This document shows, piece by piece, positions 10,516 to 21,745 of a DNA stretch of 64,000 bases; the first letter of the stretch is position 1; each line of letters opens with the position of its first letter. Made by a program: the position numbers and the translations under genes. The stretch is from Cliona cf. orientalis (Eukaryota; Porifera; Demospongiae; Clionaida; Clionaidae), in NCBI GenBank assembly GCA_963930775.1, contig OZ005689.1, forward strand, positions 1,364,001 to 1,428,000, in the 5' to 3' direction. The notes beneath the pieces were generated by a model, which saw nothing but the letters and a program-made list of their open reading frames with translations, was not told where the DNA came from and made no database searches.

Positions 10516-11365
10516 GACCAAGCGCACGCATTAACTGGCTTATTGTATGACACTCTGATGTGGATCACCATGACAGCCTACTGGTAAGTTTACATACAGG
10601 GCCTCTTGCATACCCGTTGTCATTGTACAATTTATTTTTGTGAAAAACGGTCAAACAAAGCTTTATTTTCAAAAGTAGCAAGGTATACGTACGTAGGGTT
10701 TCCACACAAAAAACTGAAGTTTTTCAAAACTTCTCAAAACTCTGGTAGGATGAAGATGTTCTTGGACTGACACTAATTTTCACTCCAGGTCACGCCCCCA
10801 CGTTCATTTGCCGAGATATCGAGACTTTAATTATTCTCCAAATTTTGGCAAAATTCGCCAAAACGTGGGGTACCATCGTTATACAGTATGGTAAACGCTT
10901 CCTCATGCTGTCACTGGATGAGGACGATCAATTTAGTAAGGCAGCCACAATAAATCACAGGTTGGAGCATATTAACCATCTGGCGCGACAATTTCGCCAA
11001 AGAACGCCAAATTTTTGTATCTCCACGTAAGAGTAATTTTGCACAGTATCATTCGAGATTTAGGGACCGTCCCAGTAGACTAGCTAAATGCCGCAAAATG
11101 AGCGGCTTTTGGAAAGTTTGATTTTTTCATTGGATACCCTAACGTACGCAGATCAGTGCTCTCTGACTTGGACAGTTTGTAGGTAGCTAGCTCTAGTAGC
11201 TAAATCTTAGTCTAACACAAAAAGTACTGACCTTTGTCAATTTGAAAGCTTCTCTGTGACAACTGTTCAGTCTAGAAGTTAGTCTGAACAGTATCAAGGT
11301 GAATATTTGTTTCTTCATGTGCTTTTAGACTTTCAAAAACTTAAATTTCTACTATAAAGCTCGCT

Positions 11366-11419
11366 AGCGTGCTTTATGGCCAATATTGTCCGTACAATAT
11401 TGGCCATATTGAGCACGCT
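11366..11419. repeat. Hairpin AGCGTGC...GCACGCT
   Basis: TGGCCAATATTGT and ACAATATTGGCCA flank a 4-base loop, with outer AGCGTGC and GCACGCT pairing. It lies in an NLR-A intron. Confidence 0.8.
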
Positions 11420-11517
11420 CTACGTGTACCGGATATAAAGTACAGGCGGTGCCTTTGATGTTATATGGCTTCATACAATATTCAAACATGCAGAGCACTC
11501 CCCATAGCTATAGCTAC

Positions 11518-11805
11518 CTGAGAGGATCAGCCAGTGGACTGGATGCTTTGACGGGTTAATTATTTTCAGGAACAGGAAGATTGAGGAGTAAACAAAGCAA
11601 GTTCTAAAAGAGAGGCTCTCTGATAAATCACTACTGATACCAGCTTTTGATCTTTTGATGGCCATGGATAATAATTGGTAGACCAGAGCAGAGGTAATCT
11701 CAAGGATCAGGGTGAGAACGAAGCAAAGATTGATCAAATACATTCTGTCAGGGAAGATATCACGTTTGGAAAAGTCTGCAAGAAATGCACACACCACTGA
11801 ACTGA
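11518..11805 (-). CDS. NLR-A membrane-module exon 2
   Basis: A 288-nt exon, phase 1 at both ends, encodes about 96 residues. Hydrophobic segments are YLINLCFVLTLILEITSALV and CFVYSSIFLFLKI. A basic loop (MAIKRSKAG) lies between them. NLR-B has an exon of exactly the same length at 45251-45538. I do not recognise the family. The spacing of hydrophobic segments loosely recalls the C-terminal membrane part of a ligand-gated channel, but this is only a visual impression. Frame and phase place it upstream of the 2A motif in the same transcript. Confidence 0.72.
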
Positions 11806-11865
11806 CTGTAAGGCATGCAGACATTGTGACAAGCTAAAAATTATAATATTGATCATACCACTTAC

Positions 11866-12085
11866 TCAATAATGGGAGATGATGTCCCCTTGCTACTAAA
11901 GTGCGCAGCCCAAGATTGACTCCAATTGACATTATCAGCAGAAAAAATGTTGTTACTTCTTGACTAAGTGTCAAACCTCTGTGAGTCTTTCCTCTAAATG
12001 GTGACCTCATCTTGAATGGCCGGCCCAGGGCACACCATGAAGACCCAATGCGGGCTCTCCACTCTCCAATGCTCCAATATGGCAT
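11866..12085 (-). CDS. NLR-A membrane-module exon 1, proposed start
   Basis: The proposed start codon at 12085 begins MPYWSIGEWRARIGSSW. A basic stretch (RPFKMRSPFRGKTHRG) follows, then a hydrophobic segment (VTTFFLLIMSIGVNLGL). The exon ends TTG A|GTAAGT, phase 1. An in-frame TGA lies a few codons upstream of the open frame in NLR-B. ATG at this point gives a whole-gene frame that closes correctly in NLR-B, which supports it. A spliced 5' exon joining at the CAG just upstream is the alternative. Confidence 0.6.
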
Positions 12086-12560
12086 TTCTGTCACAGCAAA
12101 CCTAGAATTAGTCACCAGTCATGATGATAGAATTGATTCTGCATGACTATATAGCACTATCAGATCTAGACTTGGGGACTGGACAGTCATACTATAACCT
12201 CCCTCCCCCCGCCCCCATTGTACTGATTAATCTTGATCCACCACATTAATTAATCCTCGACGCATGCGCGAGGGTTATGGTAGTTGTTCTGTGTGTGTCT
12301 GTCTGTCTGTTACCACGCTAACTGCTACATACCTCACTTAGCTACGAGTCTAAACTACGGTGTTATAGAGTACAATTAATACTTAGATATGAGATAATTA
12401 GCTAACTATTGACTGCTTTTACACAGTTATTTTAGGAGTATTTTACGTGAGTTTTTAAAGACTATATGCATGACCCCTAATACATGGGTTATAAATATCA
12501 ATTTAGCTATAAATAATATTATATTATCAATTTAGCTACTAAAATCCACAATTTAAAAAA

Positions 12561-13204
12561 AATCAGGAGCACATGATAAATAATGAAGAGGAGGAGGGGA
12601 AGGGAAGGAGTGCGAAGCGCCCACGCGAAAAATTAAAAATTCAAATTTTTCCCACGGTAGTCGCGTTACTAAGTTTAGAACAATGGCGCAACGCGCATGG
12701 CGCTAACCGGCCAGATGCCAGACGAGTCAGCAATTTTTGCGTTGGACAATAGACGAGAAGCTAGTCGCTGTGGACAAGATTGGCTTCACGATCGCGAGCT
12801 ATTAGTATTGTACACGTACCAAACGAGTTGATCCATGCCAAGGGAAAGTAAGTACGTATAATTGATAGACAGAAAGTACGTACTCGTCGAGTCCGATCGC
12901 GTGTTTGAAGAGGGGGTGTTAAATCAGGATGATCGGGGCATACTGCTACTTTTTTCGGTTTGCAGACGAGCTCCACAGAGTCTCCCAGGCATGACTAGCT
13001 TCTCGTGTTCATTGTAAAAATTACTGACTCGTCTAGCATCTGGCCGGTTAGCACCATGTGCGTTGCGCCATTGTTCTAAACTTAGTAATGCGACTATAAC
13101 CGTGGGAAAATTTTGAAATTTTAATCTTTCGCGTGGGCGCTTCGCGCTCCTTCCCTTCCCCTCCTCCTCTTCATTATTTATCATGCGCTCCTGAAAAAAT
13201 TGTT
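12561..13204. mobile_element. Foldback element with about 190-bp arms
   Basis: The left arm (about 12562-12760, CAGGAGCACATGATAAATAA) is the reverse complement of about 12985-13194. Both arms carry AAGTTTAGAACAATGGCGCA. The central 220 bp are unique. No transposase and no clear target duplication were seen. Confidence 0.7.
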
Positions 13205-13235
13205 TTGTGATCATTAGTACTGAATGTATTATGGG

Positions 13236-13759
13236 TAGGCCTTGCCCAATTATGCTAGCATAATTTTGAGACTAATAGGTAACACAGAGCATTGAGAATA
13301 ATGCCAAGACTAATAGGCACTATTTCCCCAAAAATTTGAATAATAATTAGAACAGCTATGACCTTTGCACCAGAAACATTTGCTAAAATTTATAGCTCAA
13401 AAATCAAAATTCCAATAGCTATGACCTTTGCACCTGAGCACAAAAATTTGCTTAGTGTATATTTAGAACAGCTATGACCTAAGCACATGGCCCAAGTAGC
13501 TATGGCAAGTTGTAGTGATTCTAGTGAAGCACCTGTTGATCAACTTTATTCTTCACTGGAAGACTATATTGAGGTATCCATTATGTTAATTACAGTACAA
13601 TAACAGATCGTAATTAATTTTAGTCGTTTTTCGAGATGTACATGTATACATTTTTCATTGAGATTTGTGGATGTGAGTCTTGAGACTAATAGGTGAAAAA
13701 CATGAGACTTGTAGACTTGACTAATAGGTAAATTTTGGAGCATAATTGGGCAAGGCCTA
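13236..13759. mobile_element. 524-bp MITE with 8-bp target duplication
   Basis: The ends TAGGCCTTGCCCAATTATG and CATAATTGGGCAAGGCCTA are inverted repeats. They are flanked by ATTATGGG at 13228-13235 and 13760-13767. Inside, GCTATGACCT(T/A)(T/A)GCAC occurs three times and ACTAATAGG(T/C) five times. No protein is encoded. Confidence 0.75.
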
Positions 13760-13769
13760 ATTATGGGAC

Positions 13770-16680
13770 ACATGTCCTTATTATGAGACACCACCTTCCC
13801 ACTGATAAAGAGTTATCACGAGGTGTTTAAAATTGATGTCTTAGCCAAACTGACATTCTTAAAGTGAGGTTTGGGCAAAAAGTAAGTAGTTTGATGCGCC
13901 AAATAAGCATGCATTGTAAACTTAATACTGAAAATCGTATTTTACTACATTTTTTTGGTAATGAAAGCAAAAATTTATATCAAAATAAGGCAGATAACAA
14001 ATTCAACTTTTCAGGAATTAGGTATAATACTGTATGACCCCCAAACCAGAAATTTCCATCTTTGTTAGTACAGATGTCCCATAATACCAACTGTGTCATA
14101 ATGCCTACATCTACTCTAAGGTTCTTTATGGTGTTCCAAACATATGATTTATATGGATTTCGCAGAAAACACTTTGTTCGCCAGTTTTGGCACATTTGCT
14201 GATTCTAAGCTTCTTGAATTTTCCGATCCCAGCCAGCTAACTTTACGTATAAATAGAATGCTGGGTGTGTTGCGCTATATACGCATAGGCCTAATAATTA
14301 TACTCATGCGCGGGGGTTACGAGGGTGGGGTCTGGGGACGTACAGATAGCTATGCTCGCCTTCTGTACTAGCTAAGTGCTTCTAGTTCACCCCTGCAGCG
14401 AAGCGTGTGTCACTATCGAGCTTGCAGTTTTCAGAGGCCTTTCTGGTGCATGACGACGCGTCCTCTACTCTATATTTGATTATCTACCACATGGTTCAAT
14501 AATTTATGCAAGGGTTCTTGTATTGAAGCTAGTAGATCTATGTTATACTTTTTATGATTGATTTTGTTTGAAAATCAAATCAAGCCTGATCCAGCCAAGC
14601 AGTGTCCAAAGTATTCATTCAAATTATCACTGTGTACCACTAACTATCAATAAAATTGAATATTATGAAAACTACGATCATCTTTATATATAGCTACAAT
14701 GTAACATGTACCTGCCTAGTATGTCATTACTATAAATCTCACAGCACCGAGGGTTTGGCACCAGTGGTGTTCATTTTATCAGAACCTTTTGGCACATCCT
14801 TATTCTGGGAAACTCTATGAGCATGCTAGCTACTGCTAAAATGTGAACGCAACATTGAAATACACAAGAAAAGAAGATCCAGCGCCGTCCACCCCTCAAA
14901 CTTCTTGCAAATCAAGAAAGCTCCGAGTCGGTTCTCTGTATGACAACACTGAAAAATGTATTTGTCCATGATGGTAGGTTCCTTTCACTGTTAGCCTTGA
15001 ACCACTTGATGTATACGCCTCACCTCCATTTCAGCTGCAGGCTGCATGGCCATATATTTATGCCTAGATCTCAAGATCTGGCAATTTTTGTCCACGGTAG
15101 CAATGGCATGACAGGATTGTCACTGCATGTACCACTTGCGCATGTGCATGCACACAGGATAACAACAACATGTACATCAACAAAAATTAATATATTATAC
15201 TACACAGGTCATGCATACGTAGCTATACATACTTTTATTCATACATACATGATTGTTGGTAGTTGCCTAGCAACCAAAGTTTTTATTGGCAATTTGCCGG
15301 CTATGGGAAGGGGTGGGTCATCATAAAGTAGGCCAATGATGAACAGAGGTCAAAATAGTTATCTGACAATAACTGGGGTGCATTCAATCATGCATCTCAT
15401 GCACCCCAATTATTTATTGTCAGATAACTATTATATTAGGCGGAGCAAACTGAATTAGCTGTTTATCGTCACCGCCCACATGGATTTTCAGATTTTTTTC
15501 AGATTTCATATTCAATACAGTAAACATATGGCACTTTGACCCCCACCCACCGATCGCGTTAATTAGAGGGCGGGGTCTCGGCGACTTCGAGGTTATTTCC
15601 AGCACTCTCTACTGGTTTGAAATATGAAAAATGACCGCCCGCCCGCATGCAAAATCGAAATCTTTGTGACGATAAACTGTGAATTTAGTTTGTCACACCT
15701 TATGTAGTTCACATATCATGCATGCATGATGGTTATCATAACGCACACTCCATATAAGCCAAATAAGGTCACACTAAGATAACATAACAAGATCTCAAGA
15801 TCTGACAAATTTTTGTCCACGATAGCAATGGCAATTTACTGCATGTACCACTTGCGCACACAGGATAACAACAATATGTACATCAATAAAAATTAATATG
15901 CATGGTTAGATATTACAAGGAGTGAGCGAGCGAAGCAAGCTCACTCCTTTATCTCTGTGCTGCATATTATTATGCATGTGCCATCGATGACCTTTACCTA
16001 CATATTGGTGCACATGTGCGTGAGCAAGCTAGCGCACGTGCACATCCTGCCTGATCATGCATGTGACTTTGTCAATCAGCTAGCTCAAGAAATTCGTTAG
16101 TTGTCTTGCAGCTTCACTCGCAAGGGCTCAGAAGAGAAGATGCTTAGAATAGAATCGCCTCCTGGAAAGCACCTATGGGCAACATTGGTCCAGAGTGTCA
16201 CCCCTTTCTCCAGGCCGCCATTGTAAGTGGTACAGTTCAGTCTAATTTTGTCCTGGCCGCTTTTTTAAGCAGCTCACTTTACTCGTTGCTGGGGCCATAG
16301 CCAGCCGTGTCAGTGGGCTATCTGTTGTATCGCCCCAAGTCCAGTGATGCCTAGAAATAAAACATTTTAGCTCGGGTCGAATCGCTTCCTGTCACCTCCC
16401 ACTCGCACGCACACACGGACAACTATAATCTTAGTATAATGATACTACACAGGTCATGCATACGTAGCTATATATAATTTTATTCATGCATACATGAATG
16501 TAGTTTACATAATCATGCGTGACAGTTATCATAACACACACTCCATATACGCCTAATAAGGTCACACTAAAATAACACTGATAACCAGGATATGGATAGC
16601 CAAGAAGGAGGAAAACAATGGTATGTGATTTTCAGCCACCACTATTGGATTAATAATTGAGTAGAGCCTCGATCATTACT
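13770..16680. repeat. Gene-free stretch of shared repeats upstream of NLR-A
   Basis: No gene is supported. Segments recur upstream of NLR-B: 14765-14960 matches 45965-46090 continuing at 50641-50730 (split there by the Gypsy element), and 15780-16640 matches 50790-51040 plus 52270-52320. CAAGATCTG-CAATTTTTGTC words recur three times inside. Two small open frames are not conserved. Confidence 0.6.
15354..15433. repeat. 80-bp hairpin AATAGTTATCTGACA
   Basis: AATAGTTATCTGACAATAA pairs with TTATTGTCAGATAACTATT, and GGGGTGCAT pairs with ATGCACCCC inside. A diverged copy lies at 52387-52461, and the flanks of both copies are also shared. Confidence 0.75.
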
Positions 16681-16775
16681 ACGTTACTAAATACTTGAAG
16701 GGTCTTACTTATTGAGCATGGATGTAGTAAGCATCAAACAACTTTATTTAGAACGTTTCGGTTGTACCACGTAGC

Positions 16776-17345
16776 TACTTCGAGTTTCAAGAGGAGTTTT
16801 ATGAACAGGTGGATGGAGCTGCTATGGGATCACCCCTTTCCCCAGTGATTGCCAATATCTTCATGGAAGGTTTTGAACAGGAAGCCCTCAACACTGCTGC
16901 TGACCAACCATTGCTATGGGTGCGCTATGTGGACGACACCTTTGTCATTTGGCCACATGGACCGGACAAACTTGAGAACTTCCACAGCCACCTGAACAGC
17001 CTCCGCAGGTCCATCCAGTTCACGGTTGAGAAGAAAGACAACAACCGACTGCCTTTTCTAGATGTGCTGGCAATGAAGGAAGGGAATCATGTGAAGACGT
17101 CCATCTACAGGAAACCAACACATACAGATCAGTACCTACACTTTGAATCGTACCACCATCCGAGGATCAAGAGTGGAATAATGACATACTTAAGGACAAG
17201 AGCTGAGAGGGTATGCAAGGGAGCTAATGTTGCTGAAGAGAAAGAGCATCTATGTAAGGTGTTTATAGCCAATGGTTATCCAGAGGAAATGACCAGGAAG
17301 TCTCTCAACAATCATGCAAGAGTCAAGAACAAGAAAGATGAAGAT
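16776..17345 (+). pseudogene. Penelope RT, central part
   Basis: The frame begins YFEFQEEFYEQVDGAAMGSP and shows RT motifs GAAMGSPLSPVIANIFMEGF, RYVDDTFVIW (catalytic DD) and LPFLDVLA. It ends HARVKNKKDED at the left target duplication of the 17346 element. RT motifs 1-2 are missing upstream. Confidence 0.85.
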
Positions 17346-18355
17346 TAGCATGTCCAAAGAATTTCGAAAAGTTCTGAAAACTGGTACAAGGATGCTACAG
17401 GCATGAAGAGCAACCTTAGAGCAGCCGAACAATATGCATATTGCTGGGGATTTACTCCGTTTTCTTGGTTCTACAACCTTTTGAAGTTACACACTACTGT
17501 CTCTCTTTTTGCTCCTTGCATAGTACTACAGACATTGCACCATACAAACTATGGGCCATCAAGGGTCCCCAGCTAATCTACAATATCTCAGCTCTGGTTA
17601 GGAGTTCAATCACGAAACAAATTGCACCAGATAGCTCACAGAATGAGCTATCAATTGACCTCTTAACATGTAAATTGATTGCACAGAAGCGCCGCTAGCT
17701 TCATTTTTGTTTGTATTAAGTTTATATGGAGAAAGTGGTTTGGATGGGTATGCCATATTGCCTTGCAATGGTTTTATTTACGATTGTGTTACAAATACTA
17801 TTGGATAGCACTTGCAAATAGCATGATAGTGGAACTTCAATACTGCTTTAGGTTACTGCTGAACCTGGGGCCTCTGTATATTAACTATCTTTAGAGCCCA
17901 GCAGAGTGAGTTTCTTTCCACAATACCAAGCTATAGCTAACTATTTCTATATCACTAAATCTGAATGAAATTACCTAAAAAGTATATTCCACAAAAACAT
18001 AGGCCATCAATGACTTGCAATGATGCATATTATTGAAATTAGCACTAGAAAAACCTATATGTCACAGTAAGGACCACTAAACGTTTTGGAGGTAATGAAT
18101 ACTCACAAACTTAGGCAGAAACCGCAGAAATAAGTGACAGAAAAATTATGTATTGATGTTCCTTACTATCAAATCCAGAAAGTACAGCAAAAGAGCTGCC
18201 GATTGACGTGCGAAGCATGAAAAACGGTCGAGAATTGGCTTGTGGGTGTGAAAATTTATAATGTCACTTTATGGTGCCGCGTTTAGATAGAATATAACGC
18301 GTAAAAACAAGCGACGCATTTTTGCGGGTTATATAATTATCCTTTGGACTCGCTA
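17346..18355. mobile_element. 1,010-bp TAGC-ended element, 7-bp target duplication
   Basis: The ends are TAGCATGTCCAAAG and CTTTGGACTCGCTA. TGAAGAT lies at 17339-17345 and 18356-18362. Removing it rejoins the Penelope RT. The second copy of the family, at 33318-35955, also has a 7-bp duplication. A short frame (MLGIYSVFLVLQPFEVTHYC) is kept in both copies, but no transposase is recognised. The superfamily is not assigned. Confidence 0.85.
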
Positions 18356-18500
18356 TGAAGATGACAGAACGGATACCCTATGCCTGCCATATATCCGTGG
18401 ACTAAGTGAGAATGTGGAGAAAGCCATGAAGGATCTGAAGATAAGGACAGTCTTTAAGACAACTCTCACCTTGAGACGCTGCCTGATAAACTCAGTGCAG
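18356..18500 (+). pseudogene. Penelope RT C-terminal fragment
   Basis: The frame RYEDDRTDTLCLPYIRGLSE then NVEKAMKDLKIRTVFKTTLT matches the conserved PY-x-GLSE region that follows the Penelope RT core. It ends at the TTAA target of the next insertion. Confidence 0.8.
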
Positions 18501-18504
18501 TTAA

Positions 18505-19161
18505 GGACTGTCTCACCTGTGTTCGTCAATGAAATATGCACATTTTCAGGAGCTAATACTAGTGCTTGTGTGACAATTGAGTACTGATCATGATATTGAA
18601 ATTGAAGCCCAACTCTAGTACTTTCATAGTATGAAACAGTAAACCACAAATATCCAATTAATTAAGCGGTATAACCGCGATTAACCACGACCTCTGAAAC
18701 ACTATTTGTAGTTTTCCAACATTGTTCCTGTCAGATTTTTGTTACCTTAAGTAGACAAGGTTAAATCTAAGCTGCATTTCTTGATTTTCACCGAGGGATA
18801 TTCAGAAACAACATCGTGGTAAGAAAAAAATCGCAAAAACGCCATTTCAGCTACCCTGACGGTACGATCTTTCGCACACGCCCACAAAGCGGAGCGAGCA
18901 GTCAACTTATCCCTCGGCAGATCCTCGATAAATATCTCAAAGTTTAGCTTTCCACCATTCAAACTGCGAAACAACTCCTGGAATAATGTTGGAACTCACA
19001 GAACAAAAAAAATCGCTCGAATGCTGCAGCTATGCGGCTACACAGCCGTGGCTTGTACTATGCCACTGTTGGTTGACGTCATGTCTAACCGTTAATTGGC
19101 CACAAATTTGCACGCTAAGTGCCCGTTAGTACGGCGCGCGCGATAAGATTTGAGACAGTCC
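18505..19161. mobile_element. 657-bp TTAA-flanked MITE
   Basis: TTAA lies at 18501-18504 and 19162-19165. The inverted ends are GGACTGTCTCA and TGAGACAGTCC. TTAA targeting is typical of piggyBac, Kolobok and some Sola elements. No transposase is seen. Confidence 0.75.
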
Positions 19162-19165
19162 TTAA

Positions 19166-19525
19166 ACACACTGAGAAGTCAAAACCCCAACAGATCCCAC
19201 AACCACCAAGGGAGTCGTATACAAGATACCATGCGAATGTGGAAGAATGTATGTGGGTGAGAGTACTGGCAGAACGCTAAAACAGAGAATAACAGAACAC
19301 AAACGAACGGTCAGGAATGCTGACAGTAACAATGGACTTGCAGTACATGTAGCTGAAACAGAGCACGAAATCAGATGGAATATTAATGAAGCAGAGATCG
19401 TATGCAGGGAAGAACAGTGGACAAAGCACAAGATAAAGGAAGGTCTGTCAATCAAGGCACACACTGGCAACCTTAACTTAGACAACGGAGCATTTATTGA
19501 CGCGAACTGGACCCCTCCACCCTAG
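19166..19525 (+). pseudogene. GIY-YIG endonuclease domain of the Penelope element
   Basis: The frame reads KGVVYKIPCECGRMYVGEST then GRTLKQRITEHKR, the GIY-YIG fold with its catalytic arginine region, and ends WTPPP with a stop. Penelope elements carry this nuclease after RT to nick target DNA. The frame is shifted relative to the RT fragment upstream. Confidence 0.85.
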
Positions 19526-19708
19526 TTCCTTTTACTTTTATTTGCACCCCCCCTCATATTATTTTTTATTCACCTTTCATCTACACCTAATTTTAACAAT
19601 CTAGTACCTCATTCCACCACCCCTTCACACCATTCATTTCCCAGTTTCACATGCACTTGGTTAGTATTTAATCTGTATCCATTTAGTGTGTTTTTTAGTG
19701 TGTCAGTA

Positions 19709-19737
19709 GCTGAAGAAGGTCCAAGGACCGAAATGTT
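19709..19737 (+). ncRNA. Hammerhead-ribozyme-like motif in the Penelope 3' end
   Basis: CTGAAGA is followed by a GGTCC-AA-GGACC hairpin and then GAAA, close to the hammerhead core CUGANGA-stem II-GAAA. One extra A precedes stem II and stems I and III were not resolved, so activity is doubtful. Penelope elements are known to carry hammerhead ribozymes. Confidence 0.35.
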
Positions 19738-19790
19738 CTAAATGAAGTTGTTTGATGCTTACTGTAACGTCCATGCTCAATAAGTAAGAC

Positions 19791-20192
19791 CAAGAGTAAA
19801 TAATAAGGAGGGGAAGAGAGTGTCGAACGCGCTATATACCCCGTGTAATATGTTTTCGGCAAGTAACGTGACTTGCAGCCGTGCGCACGTGACTAGCCCG
19901 AGGGGCTAAACACTTGATTTTTCTTAGAACTGAGAAGAATAGAGGCGTTTTTCATGAGCTTTATGCTAGATTCTTCATAAACGCTCGTTTTATATTGTGA
20001 TCTGCTCGTGCTTTCGGTCAAAATCGCGCTCGCGTTAGCTTGCACTCGAGGCCACGCCCACAACGTACCATTTGAATCGAGTGCTCTGATTGGTCATTTA
20101 TTGAATTCCTGGCAAGTGACTTTCCGAAAACATCTTGTATGGAGTATATAGCGCGTTCGATACTCTCTTCCCCTCCTTATTATTTACTCTTG
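19791..20192. mobile_element. 402-bp MITE with long inverted ends
   Basis: The ends CAAGAGTAAATAATAAGGAG and its reverse complement extend for roughly 80 bp. GTAAGAC flanks it at 19784-19790 and 20193-20199. The inverted Penelope copy near 16690 keeps the uninterrupted GGGTCTTACTTATTGAGC. Confidence 0.8.
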
Positions 20193-20619
20193 GTAAGACC
20201 CTTCAATTATTGGATTAGTTATTTATTCATGTGTAATTTATTAGGTATCAGGAACTAACCATGACCAGAACGTACATCCTGGCTACTATGGCTACTGGCT
20301 ATTGGTCAGGCTGTCATGGGAAACCAAACCATATTGTGGACAGGATGACATGACCACGGGGTAGTATCAGCCCTACATAAAATTAATATGAACATCTGTC
20401 AGTGCATACCTACCCACACAAAACAATATTAGCCCAACATTCCAGTACATTATAAATCTCACAGAAAACAGTGGTTTAGGGTAATAAGTAGTTTTCTTTC
20501 TGATTTGATAACTTGTGTCATCTCAGCGATGGACAGTCAATTAAATGACACCTAGACCATGCTCCGACGCTTATTAAATACTAGTCTAAGATACCCTGTG
20601 CAGGCAGTCCATATCATAT

Positions 20620-21170
20620 ATATATGAAAACTTAACCATGCACATGCCCAATAGCTACATCTGAGTGGTTCATATGGTAAAAGGTCGTCAATACAGTCTA
20701 AGCCACATCAATGTTGGCACCTCAATCACAGAGATGGCGTCCAAGACCGACTCTTGACTTCGATCGATACTAGACAATTTTCAATCACAGGAGGCAACCT
20801 CAACAGCGCCCAGATAGCTACAGCTTCTGAACGTCACAGCATGGCACACTGTGTGCGTGCTATATATAGCGCAAGGCTAGCTTTATTTATCCCGGCATGG
20901 GATTACGTCAGCCAAAAGAACGCGTGAAGTTCGGCCGGCGGTACTTGTCAGAGAAAGTAGCACTCAGCTTGTAATGTATTCGCTGGATACATGCATCAGA
21001 TACTCTACATATATAGCTATTATACTGTAGCTACCGATTTTCAAGTCTCAGAAAGGCTCCATGAAGGTCCTGGATTTCCTGGCAATTACCTCATAGATTA
21101 CACCATAGGTTTCATCATACATTACACTATAATTATCTCATAACCACAGAAAAGTAAATTGTTACTGGGC
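20620..21170. repeat. Dispersed repeat, copy 2
   Basis: It aligns with 6041-6640 and lacks the 49-bp micro-element found there. No gene is seen. Confidence 0.65.
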
Positions 21171-21745
21171 ATGTAATATATATATATATATTATTAATAT
21201 GTATGACTCTGCTTTATATAATATTCAGTTCAAGTCCAAGTATTATGAAACCCAAACACGAATTTAGTCACTGAAAATGTACAAAACAAGTTTAACTGTA
21301 GTAGCTATCATGAATCAGTTATACCATAATATTAAAATTGAAAATAACAAGGGCCTAATTAAAATAGCAGAGCATTTAGGCTCCCTCTGGCAGCCGCGGC
21401 AAAATTATATATAGCTATATATCTAACTTGGTGAAATAATACTAATATCATTATATATATATCATAGCTTATCACGAAGTTATAATATATACGTCCGTAG
21501 CTTCACGGAGAGAGGCTACCCCCGGCGCGATACAAAATTAGCCGCTACATTATTATTATTTAGCTCAGTACCGCCAGTCCGGGATTCTTACCGATTGCCA
21601 GTGAGTTTGTATCGCCGGAGAAGTTAGTAGAATTTAATACCGCCGTTCAGTCAGTAGTCTCGCGCAGTTCTCTGGCTATGATCGAGAAACAATGATCCGT
21701 CTCTTCACTATCGCTCGAGTATTATTAAGGTACCATTAAATTGCG
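21171..21745. repeat. AT-rich DNA and a repeat shared with 53455-53655
   Basis: No gene is seen. From 21498 on, CTTCACGGAGAGAGGCTACC, GATTCTTACCGAT, TCGCCGGAGAAGTT and GATCGAGAAACAATGATCCG are shared in order with 53461-53645. Confidence 0.65.

Larger units (their letters stand above)
1398..12085 (-). pseudogene. NLR-A: membrane module-2A-Death-Death-NACHT-LRR gene with one frameshift
   Basis: This is a tandem paralogue of NLR-B. Proposed exons in transcription order: 12085-11866, 11805-11518, 10283-10038, 7907-7608, 5858-5823, 5607-5356, 5115-3413, 2315-2232, 2153-2070, 1967-1884, 1780-1697, 1604-1527, 1473-1398. All junctions are GT-AG with consistent phase. NACHT-LRR proteins with Death domains act as innate immune sensors that oligomerise through NACHT. 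The exon lengths sum to 3,535 (3n+1); a 4-bp insertion near 4055-4058 accounts for the extra base. It breaks the frame after the ATPase core, so the winged-helix and LRR half is lost unless this is an assembly error. Exon borders are inferred from splice signals and comparison with NLR-B, without transcript data. Confidence 0.8.
16690..20240 (+). mobile_element. Penelope-like element, 5'-truncated, with three inserted elements
   Basis: RT, Penelope-type C-terminal RT region and GIY-YIG endonuclease occur in order on the plus strand, as in Penelope-like retroelements. They are interrupted at 17346-18355, 18505-19161 and 19791-20192 by elements with clean target duplications. The left end (about 16690-16770) is an inverted copy of the 3' end (TTGAGCATGGATG, GCATCAAACAACTTTA), a usual Penelope arrangement. 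Without the three insertions the element is about 1.5 kb. The RT lacks its N-terminal half, so the copy is dead. Confidence 0.8.
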
